From positions 1 to 12,091 of the forward strand of contig QMOC01000019.1 in NCBI GenBank assembly GCA_003648085.1: DNA of 12,091 nucleotides. Direction: 5' to 3'. The position numbers and the translations under genes were made by a program. This DNA comes from Chloroflexota bacterium. Lineage in GTDB: Bacteria > Chloroflexota > Anaerolineae > B4-G1. Of the stretch, positions 7,074-12,091 are shown piece by piece. Under the pieces are notes generated by a model. That model saw only the letters and a list, made by a program, of their open reading frames with translations, ran no database searches and was not told the DNA's origin. The stretch's first letter is position 1. Each line of letters opens with the position of its first letter.

Positions 7074-8378
7074 TCACTCGTACTTCAGCGCGGCGATGGG
7101 GCTAAGGGAAGCCGCCCGCACTGCTGGATAGACCCCTGAGACCACGCCCACCAGCGCGGCAAACAGGAGCGCGAAAATGGGCAGCCATAAAGGTGTGTAT
7201 ATGATGGAGATGACCACATCCTCGGGTGACGCTCCGCTTTGTACTGCCTGCGCCGCCAGGTAGGTGCCAGCGATGAGGTCCAGCAACTTCCCCAGGCCCA
7301 TCCCTAGAAGCACTCCCCCGATGCCTCCCAGCAACCCGATGCCCCCCGCCTCGGCCAGGAAGACGGACATCACGTCCCGGTTGGTCGCCCCCACCGCCTT
7401 CATCAGCCCGATCTCCCGCGTACGCTCGTAAATGGCCATCGTCATCGTGTTAGCGATGCCGAAGGCGGCCACGATGAGCGCGATGGCCCCGATGCCGCCG
7501 AAGATGCCCTGGATAACCAGGAAGAAGATGTTGAGTTGCTGGAGCATGCTGCGTGCTGAGTAGGCGACGAAGCCCTGTCTCAGGATTTCCTGCTCGACGG
7601 CCAGCACCTGGTCGGGGTCGGCGACCTTGACCAGCGCCTGACTGTACCCCTCGCGACCCGGGTTGGGGCGACGGCCGGTAAACCAGCCGTTCAATTCCAG
7701 CACATCGTTCAGTGCCAGGTAGAGCGTATAATCCTCCTGCCTGCCCGCTTCCTCCAGCACGCCCGTCACCCGCAGACGCACGATTCGCTCCACCGGGTGA
7801 CCGTCGTCGCCCACCTTGCTAAGGATCAATTGCAACCCTTGCCCTTGCAGATCGGGAGGCTCCTTCACCTGTCGCTGTGTTCGGGGGTCGAAGAAACTTT
7901 CGGCCACACGAGCGCCGACCAGCGCCTGCCAACGCCCTAGCCGATCCGTCCCGCTTGCCAGCGCGAAATCCAGATGCTCTACCTGCGTGGGGTCAATGCC
8001 CACGATCCGCGCGCTGCCCAGAAGTCGGTTCAGGCGGAGCGTACCCCCGCCCAGCAGCGGCTCCTGGGGCGTGACGGCCACCACACCGGGCAGTTTACGG
8101 AACTCGTCCAGCGCCTGATCGTTCAGCACGGCCTCATCCTGGGCCTGACTTGAGCCACCGAAGGAGCGGATGACACCACTGCTGAATATGGTGATCTCGG
8201 TTAATTCGCCGATGGAGCCCAAGTCGCGGGCCGCGCTGCGCTGAAGGCCAGCCGCCAGCGAGACGAGGACGATCACCGCGGCCGTGCCGATGACCACGCC
8301 GGTGGCCGTCATCGCCACACGGGCCTTCATCCGGCCCAGGTTGCTGATCACTAAATGAAGCAGATCTCTAAGACTCAA
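7074..8378 (-). CDS. ABC transporter permease, MacB/FtsX type
   Basis: A 434-residue inner-membrane protein of the MacB/FtsX superfamily, which couples ATP hydrolysis by a partner ATPase to mechanical work outside the membrane (export of macrolides or lipoproteins, or control of wall enzymes). The first membrane helix is at about 22-44 (VAMTATGVVIGTAAVIVLVS). A periplasmic MacB-like domain of roughly 230 residues follows, then three C-terminal helices with the signature TREIGLMKAVGATNRDV after the second helix and the ending YPAVRAASLSPIAALKYE. The start is TTG 8378, supported by GAGG 7 nt upstream. It overlaps the glycosyltransferase stop by 11 nt, so translation is probably coupled. No ATPase or membrane-fusion gene is in the window, so the substrate cannot be named; the ATPase must be encoded elsewhere. 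Confidence 0.93.
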   Translation of the reverse strand: MSLRDLLHLVISNLGRMKARVAMTATGVVIGTAAVIVLVSLAAGLQRSAARDLGSIGELTEITIFSSGVIRSFGGSSQAQDEAVLNDQALDEFRKLPGVVAVTPQEPLLGGGTLRLNRLLGSARIVGIDPTQVEHLDFALASGTDRLGRWQALVGARVAESFFDPRTQRQVKEPPDLQGQGLQLILSKVGDDGHPVERIVRLRVTGVLEEAGRQEDYTLYLALNDVLELNGWFTGRRPNPGREGYSQALVKVADPDQVLAVEQEILRQGFVAYSARSMLQQLNIFFLVIQGIFGGIGAIALIVAAFGIANTMTMAIYERTREIGLMKAVGATNRDVMSVFLAEAGGIGLLGGIGGVLLGMGLGKLLDLIAGTYLAAQAVQSGASPEDVVISIIYTPLWLPIFALLFAALVGVVSGVYPAVRAASLSPIAALKYE

Positions 8379-9069
8379 TGCCCAGCCTCAATCGTGGGAA
8401 ACCCCATTGCCGCCACGCATACCACACCATCCTCAAAAAGCGGGCCGAGTCCCTCAACGGATGAAAGTAACTCACCTTACCCGTGTCGTAGATGGTGCGG
8501 ATGTCCACCCAGCCGATGCGCATCCCCCTGTAAACCGCCTGGATGATGACCTCGACCTCCAACTCGAAGCCTGTGGTGGTCAGATTAAGCCCTTCCAGCA
8601 GACGGCGGCTGTACAGCCGGTAGCCGGACTGATTATCATAAATGCGCGTACCCAGCGCCAGCGAGAGCAGCCACGAGCCGAAGGGATTGGTGTAGCGGCG
8701 CGGGAAAGGCATCTGGCTGAAATCACGCCGCCCGATGATGAGGTCGCCCGCGCCGGTCTCGTAAGCGGTCAGGAACTTGGGGATGTCGGCTGGATCGTGC
8801 TGACCGTCGGCGTCGAGCGTGAGGACGGCTTCATAGTCCCGCTCCAGCGCCCAGGCGAAGCCGGTCAACAGCGCCACGCCCTTGCCCTGATTGCGAGGAT
8901 GACGCACGACCGTAGCACCGGCAGCCTCGGCCACAGCAGATGTCTTATCGCGGGAGCCGTCGTCCACGACTAACACCGGCAAGTGAGCCCGCGCTGCCTC
9001 CACGACCGAGCCGATGCGGGTTGCCTCGTTCCAGGCGGGGATGAGGGCTAAAATTGCGCTCGCGCTCAT
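8368..9069 (-). CDS. Family 2 glycosyltransferase (polyprenyl-phosphate sugar transferase-like)
   Basis: A 233-residue GT-A-fold enzyme, close in pattern to dolichol/polyprenyl-phosphate mannosyl- or glucosyltransferases, which move a sugar from a nucleotide donor to a lipid phosphate on the cytoplasmic face. Motifs: IPAWNEATRIGSVV (10-23), VVDDGSRDKT with the donor-binding Asp pair (36-37), the metal-binding LDADGQHDP (85-93), and the acceptor-side DNQSGYRLYSRRLLEGL. It lacks the C-terminal membrane helices some members have; the end RFLRMVWYAWRQWGFPRLRL is amphipathic and may sit on the membrane. ATG 9069 is chosen because MSASAILALIPAWNE starts like the family. The frame is open further upstream, but that extension is the reverse reading of intergenic DNA and the tRNA gene. 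Its overlap with the permease gene suggests an envelope-related operon. Confidence 0.92.
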   Translation of the reverse strand: MSASAILALIPAWNEATRIGSVVEAARAHLPVLVVDDGSRDKTSAVAEAAGATVVRHPRNQGKGVALLTGFAWALERDYEAVLTLDADGQHDPADIPKFLTAYETGAGDLIIGRRDFSQMPFPRRYTNPFGSWLLSLALGTRIYDNQSGYRLYSRRLLEGLNLTTTGFELEVEVIIQAVYRGMRIGWVDIRTIYDTGKVSYFHPLRDSARFLRMVWYAWRQWGFPRLRLGIES

Positions 9070-9208
9070 TGGCGTACCCCCAGGAGCGCAGGGGCGAGGG
9101 TAAAGAAAAAGACCAAGGGGCCGAGAAATCCACGCATCCGGTTCCGCCTCTTGGCCATAACACAACAAAAAAGGCTCTCTGGGAATTGCTGTGGTGGGTA
9201 CAATGGAG

Positions 9209-9256
9209 GCCCGAACTTGTTCGGGCTTGCCGGCGGGCAACCCCAACAGGTTGGGG
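9209..9256. repeat. Three directly abutting hairpins between tRNA-Gly and the glycosyltransferase gene
   Basis: Three perfect inverted repeats lie end to end with no spacer: stem GCCCGAAC with loop TT (9209-9226), stem TTGCC with a 4-nt loop (9227-9240), and stem CCCCAA with a 4-nt loop (9241-9256). They occupy part of the 233-nt gap (9070-9302), which shows no gene. The layout resembles the palindrome clusters downstream of degV, though the stem sequences differ. Likely a small palindromic repeat element; a role in mRNA processing is possible. Confidence 0.75.
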
Positions 9257-9302
9257 CATCCGAATTGGCCACGGGAAATCCCAAAGATCCACAAAAAAAC
9301 AG

Positions 9303-9375
<73 letters not shown>

Positions 9376-9388
9376 CGGAAGCGGCTAT

Positions 9389-9416
9389 ATTATACCACAG
9401 GTCTCGAAGCGCGCAA
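9389..9416 (-). promoter_or_regulatory. Sigma-70-type promoter of tRNA-Gly
   Basis: On the minus strand a perfect TATAAT (9394-9389) lies 13 nt before the mature tRNA 5' end. TTGCGC (9416-9411) stands 16 nt upstream as a partial -35 match. The position suits a short 5' leader removed by RNase P. Confidence 0.6.
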
Positions 9417-9429
9417 GTAGGGCTCGCGC

Positions 9430-9538
9430 GCCGGAGGCTCCACTACGCTCAAGCCTCCGGCTCAAAAGCGAAGCCCCTTCGGGGCTGAGATGAGCCCGCA
9501 GGACTTTGCCGGCCGAGCCCGGTGGTTCAACGCCGGGC
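9430..9538. repeat. Hairpin cluster between tRNA-Gly and the DUF362 gene
   Basis: Three inverted repeats lie in the 277-nt gap between divergent genes: GCCGGAGGCT (9430-9439) with AGCCTCCGGC (9452-9461); AGCCCC-TTC-GGGGCT (9472-9486); and GCCCGG (9517-9522) with CCGGGC (9533-9538). The last resembles, loosely, the CCCGGC/GCCGGG palindromes after degV. No coding region is supported here. They may be remnants of palindromic repeat elements; the second could stop transcription reaching either direction. Confidence 0.55.
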
Positions 9539-9618
9539 GGACGTGCGAGAAATCAGTCCCCTTTCTCGCTTATTCTTGTCCCCGGCGTGATACGCTCGCG
9601 GATTTGAAGCATGTCCAC

Positions 9619-9646
9619 TTGCCTCTCTGTCAAGGCGTAGTACAAT
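9619..9646 (+). promoter_or_regulatory. Promoter of the DUF362 gene, predicted leaderless
   Basis: TTGCCT (9619-9624) and TACAAT (9641-9646) are separated by 16 nt, close to sigma-70 consensus. The ATG starts at 9653, about where transcription would begin (6 nt after the -10 box), and no Shine-Dalgarno sequence precedes it. This predicts a leaderless mRNA. Confidence 0.5.
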
Positions 9647-9652
9647 TGCAAT

Positions 9653-10807
9653 ATGCCAACCGTCAGTATTGCCCGTTGTCCTACCTACGATCCGTCCGAA
9701 GTCGAGGCGGCCCTGCACCGGCTGCTGGAACCGCTGGGGGGCATCGGTGCCTTTGTTGGACCGGGCCAGCGCGTGCTGCTCAAGCCCAACCTGCTGCTGC
9801 CGGCCCGGCCGGAGCGGGCGATCACGACCCATCCCGTCGTTGTCGAGGCGATGATCGGGCTGGTGCGGGAGGCCGGGGGGGAGCCGTTCGTCGCCGATAG
9901 CCCCGGTGGCCCGTTGCATACTCGGGCTGGGATGCACCGCGTGTATCGGGACACCGGCCTGCAGGAGGTGGCTGAGCGAACAGAGGTCACGCTGCATTAT
10001 GACGCCACAGCCGTTCAAGTACCCACGCCCGACGGCGTGTTGCTCAAGCGGCTCGATCTGCTCGAGGTGTGGCAGGAGGCCGATGTCGTTATCGCGCTCC
10101 CCAAATTGAAGACGCACGGTCTCACCACCATCACCGGCGCGACCAAGATACTTTTCGGGCTGGTGCCCGGCCTGACTAAGTCCGGCTATCACGCCAAGTT
10201 AGCCGACCTAGATCGCTTCTGTGATATGCTGCTCGACATCGTAGCCTGTGTCCGACCGGCGCTCTTCGTGATGGATGGAGTATTGGGGATGGAGGGGAAC
10301 GGCCCTAGTTTGCACGGAAGTCCCCGACAGGTCGGCGTGTTGCTGGCCAGCCGGGATGCCGTGGCGATGGATGCCGTCGTCTGCCGGATCATCGGCCTGG
10401 ACCCCGACCGGCTGTCGCTGTTTCGCGCAGCGGCACGGCGCGGGTGGTGGCCGGTGGAGGTCACAGTAACCGGCACTCCGGTGGCCGAGGTCACCGTGCC
10501 CGATTTCCGCCTGCCCGATACCACCCAGGCGGCCACGCGGCGCACCGGCCGTGGCCGGCTCTCACAGTTGGCGACCAGCGCGCTCACCCCGCGCCCCGTC
10601 CCCCAGCGTGGACGCTGCACGGCCTGCGGTACTTGCGTGCGCATCTGCCCTCTGCAGGCCATCACCATCGTGGATCGGCTGGCCGTGGTGGACGACGCAC
10701 GATGCATCCGTTGCTACTGCTGCCACGAGATATGTCCCGAGGCTGCGATTGACCTGGAATTCTCGCGCTTAGGACGGCTGCTGCGCTGGAGCGGCATGCT
10801 TGGATAA
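9653..10807 (+). CDS. DUF362 protein with C-terminal 2[4Fe-4S] ferredoxin domain
   Basis: A 384-residue two-part protein. The N-terminal ~300 residues match the DUF362 family: start VSIARCPTYDPSEVEAALHRLLEPLGG, then VLLKPNLLLPARPERAITTHPVVVEAMIGL, ADSPGGPLH, IALPKLKTHGLTTITGATK and VMDGVLGMEGNGP. The C-terminal part carries two classical cluster motifs: Cys322, 325, 328, 332 followed by Pro, and Cys351, 354, 357, 361 followed by Pro. It should bind two [4Fe-4S] clusters and pass electrons. The biochemical role of DUF362 is not settled; a cytoplasmic redox function is inferred from the ferredoxin part only. There is no signal peptide. ATG 9653 begins where the family does and has a well-placed promoter. 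degV follows after 56 nt on the same strand, possibly in the same transcript. Confidence 0.93.
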   Translation: MPTVSIARCPTYDPSEVEAALHRLLEPLGGIGAFVGPGQRVLLKPNLLLPARPERAITTHPVVVEAMIGLVREAGGEPFVADSPGGPLHTRAGMHRVYRDTGLQEVAERTEVTLHYDATAVQVPTPDGVLLKRLDLLEVWQEADVVIALPKLKTHGLTTITGATKILFGLVPGLTKSGYHAKLADLDRFCDMLLDIVACVRPALFVMDGVLGMEGNGPSLHGSPRQVGVLLASRDAVAMDAVVCRIIGLDPDRLSLFRAAARRGWWPVEVTVTGTPVAEVTVPDFRLPDTTQAATRRTGRGRLSQLATSALTPRPVPQRGRCTACGTCVRICPLQAITIVDRLAVVDDARCIRCYCCHEICPEAAIDLEFSRLGRLLRWSGMLG

Positions 10808-10823
10808 CCGCATGCTGGATGTT

Positions 10824-10844
10824 GGTATCCAGTATCGAGTATCA
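10824..10844 (+). repeat. Heptamer tandem repeat RGTATCN x3 upstream of degV
   Basis: GGTATCC, AGTATCG and AGTATCA follow one another with an exact 7-bp period in the gap between the DUF362 gene and degV, ending 7 nt before the degV ribosome binding site. It is the only one of the five short-repeat loci that lies wholly between genes. Confidence 0.75.
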
Positions 10845-10850
10845 TGATAT

Positions 10851-10857
10851 GAGGAGG
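10851..10857 (+). promoter_or_regulatory. Strong Shine-Dalgarno site for degV
   Basis: GAGGAGG ends 6 nt before ATG 10864 and decides the start. It excludes a longer in-frame reading from 10819 that would translate the heptamer repeat, and makes ATG 10879 less likely. Confidence 0.8.
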
Positions 10858-10863
10858 CGAAGG

Positions 10864-11724
10864 ATGGAAGAGACTGAAATGGAACAGGCTATACAAATCG
10901 TGACCGACAGCAGTTGCGATCTGCCACAACGACTGGTGGAGCGCCTCAAAATCGCGGTAGTGCCGCTCATCGTGCGCTTCGGGGCGGAGGTCTACCGCGA
11001 TGGAGAGTTGTCGGCAGATGAGTTCTGGGAGAAGGCCGCCGGGCCACACCATCCTCAGACCTCCCAGCCCTCGGTCGGCACGTTCGAGGAAATCTTCGAG
11101 CGGTTGGTCGCGCAGGGGAAGCGTGTGTTGTGCCTGACCATCACCGGAAAGCACAGTGGCACTTTCAACGCAGCCCGCTTGGCCGCCCAACGCTTCGGCG
11201 AGGCGGTGAAGGTCTTCGACTCTCATTCGCTTTCCTTGGGTCTAGGGCTCCAGGCTCTGGCAGCGGCTCAGGCTGCGCGGGCCGGGCGCTCGATGCAGGA
11301 GATCCTCGCCCTGCTGGAGGATATGCGAACGCGGATGCACCTGGTGATCGTGCTCGATACGCTGGAAAACCTGCGACGTGGGGGACGGGCCGACGGGTTC
11401 ATTGCCGTGGTGGACCGGATGGCGCGGGCGCTCAATATCAAGGTCATCATCAACCTGGTGGAGGGTCAACTGCGGCTGATAGGCGCGGCCCGCTCCTTTC
11501 GGGGTGCGCTGAAACGTGTGATGAGTCAGATCGAGCAACTGGGGACGTTGGAACATCTGGCGGTGGTGCATACGCGGGCGCAGGAGGTGGCGGAGGAGGT
11601 GGCCGACCGACTGGCAGAGCGCATAGGTTTCCCCAGGGAGCGTATCTGGGTGCGGGAGACGGGGGCGGTACTGGCCACCCACGCCGGTGCAGGCGTCATC
11701 GGCGTCCTGGCAGTGCCCAGGTAG
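10864..11724 (+). CDS. degV: DegV family fatty-acid-binding protein
   Basis: A 286-residue protein, the usual DegV length. DegV/FakB proteins bind a single fatty acid; in Firmicutes they present it to the kinase FakA for phosphorylation and entry into phospholipid synthesis. Motifs: IQIVTDSSCDLP (10-21), TSQPS (66-70) and SGTFNAA (98-104), which line the fatty-acid head-group pocket, VFDSHSLSLGLGLQ, LDTLENLRRGGR, then a C-terminal alpha/beta domain ending AGVIGVLAVPR. The start is set by GAGGAGG. No FakA-like kinase gene is in the window, so the partner is unknown. The last nine codons, from ATC 11698 to the stop, form the first segment of a tandem repeat that runs downstream, so the gene's 3' end has been copied with the non-coding sequence behind it. 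The reading frame itself is intact. Confidence 0.95.
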   Translation: MEETEMEQAIQIVTDSSCDLPQRLVERLKIAVVPLIVRFGAEVYRDGELSADEFWEKAAGPHHPQTSQPSVGTFEEIFERLVAQGKRVLCLTITGKHSGTFNAARLAAQRFGEAVKVFDSHSLSLGLGLQALAAAQAARAGRSMQEILALLEDMRTRMHLVIVLDTLENLRRGGRADGFIAVVDRMARALNIKVIINLVEGQLRLIGAARSFRGALKRVMSQIEQLGTLEHLAVVHTRAQEVAEEVADRLAERIGFPRERIWVRETGAVLATHAGAGVIGVLAVPR

Positions 11725-12091
11725 TTTCCAGTACAAAACGCGACGGAGACCCCGATTTATCGGGGTTTCCCCGGCTGAAGCCGGGCTTCCAATCCTCCCC
11801 GGCTGAAGCCGGGCCTCCAACCCTCATCGGCGTCCTGGCAGTGCCCAGGTGGTTTCCAGCACACAACGCGACGGAGGCCCCGATTTATCGGGGTTTCCCC
11901 GGCTGAAACCGGGCTTCCAACCCTCCCCGGCTGAAGCCGGGCCTCCAACATCGGCGTCCTGGCAGCGCCCAGGTAGTTTCCAGTACAAAACGCGACGGAG
12001 GCCCCGATTTATCGGGGTTTCCCCGGCTGAAACCGGGCTTCCAACCCTCCCCGGCTGAAGCCGGGCCTCCAACCCTCATCGGCGTCCTGGC
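11698..12091. repeat. Tandem array of ~128-bp units copying the degV 3' end plus three hairpins
   Basis: Units start at 11698, 11826, 11950 and 12078, with lengths 128, 124 and 128 bp and a partial fourth copy cut by the window edge. Unit 2 lacks CCTC before the next start. Each unit begins with ATCGGCGTCCTGGCAG, the codons for IGVLA of degV, passes the stop codon (mutated to TGG in unit 2), a region ending GCGACGGAG, then palindromes CCCCGATTTATCGGGG and two CCCGGC-TGAA-GCCGGG types (the first is ACCGGG on its right arm in units 2 and 3). No separate gene is supported downstream of degV; open frames here are readings through the repeat. Confidence 0.93.
11750..11768 (+). terminator. Possible intrinsic terminator of degV
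   Basis: A perfect 7-bp stem CCCCGAT/ATCGGGG with a TT loop (11750-11765) is followed by TTT, 25 nt after the degV stop. The T-run is short and two more hairpins follow, so termination is plausible but weak. The same structure is repeated in units 2 and 3. Confidence 0.4.

Noticed and set aside
9490..9900. 136-codon plus-strand frame overlapping the DUF362 gene start
   Set aside because: It is out of frame with the DUF362 gene, starts in the hairpin cluster and has no recognisable domain.
10819..10863. Longer degV reading from 10819
   Set aside because: It would translate the heptamer repeat and the Shine-Dalgarno site itself; GAGGAGG at 10851-10857 points to ATG 10864.
11757..12079. Short minus-strand frames reading EARLQPGRVGSPVSAGETP-type peptides
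   Set aside because: They are translations of the palindromic tandem repeat, repeated with each unit, and have no ribosome binding site or independent coding evidence.
11698..12091. CRISPR-like array
   Set aside because: The period is about 128 bp and the units are nearly identical throughout, with no unique spacers between short constant repeats. It is a plain tandem duplication.

Overview
The window is about 12 kb of high-G+C bacterial chromosome. It carries housekeeping genes, short dispersed repeats and one intein. The mix suggests a Chloroflexota-like bacterium: G+C-rich codons, few Shine-Dalgarno sequences, a PcrA intein, heptameric tandem repeats inside genes, and many small palindromic repeats. 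This placement is inference, since no marker gene fixes the taxon.

Left block, + strand (2-6542): the 3' part of mutS (mismatch recognition ATPase), then pcrA/uvrD (SF1A helicase) 11 nt downstream, then a GNAT-family acetyltransferase gene starting 2 nt after the pcrA stop. These look like one transcription unit. MutS and a UvrD/PcrA helicase act in the same repair pathway, so the first two genes are functionally linked. PcrA is interrupted by a 371-residue class 1 intein placed exactly in helicase motif III, between Gln and Ser of DEDQ/SIYRWRGA. The intein has no recognisable LAGLIDADG motif and instead seems to carry a GIY-YIG-like domain.

Middle block, - strand (9375-6533): tRNA-Gly(GCC) with its own promoter, then a polyprenyl-phosphate-type family 2 glycosyltransferase, a MacB/FtsX-type ABC permease whose start overlaps the glycosyltransferase stop by 11 nt, and a small membrane-anchored protein of unknown function. 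The small gene converges on the acetyltransferase gene with a 10-bp tail-to-tail overlap. No ABC ATPase gene is present in the window.

Right block, + strand (9653-11724): a DUF362 protein with a C-terminal two-cluster ferredoxin domain, preceded by a promoter that would give a leaderless mRNA, then degV (fatty-acid-binding DegV/FakB family). degV runs into a tandem array of about 128-bp units. Each unit repeats the last nine codons of degV followed by three small hairpins, and the array continues past the right edge.

Five loci (in mutS, pcrA twice, at the acetyltransferase start, and before degV) carry short tandem repeats with 7- or 8-bp periods, each with its own sequence. Several have become in-frame protein linkers. 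Together with the hairpin clusters at 400-421, 9209-9256, 9430-9538 and 11750-12091, they show a genome heavily colonised by small non-autonomous repeats.
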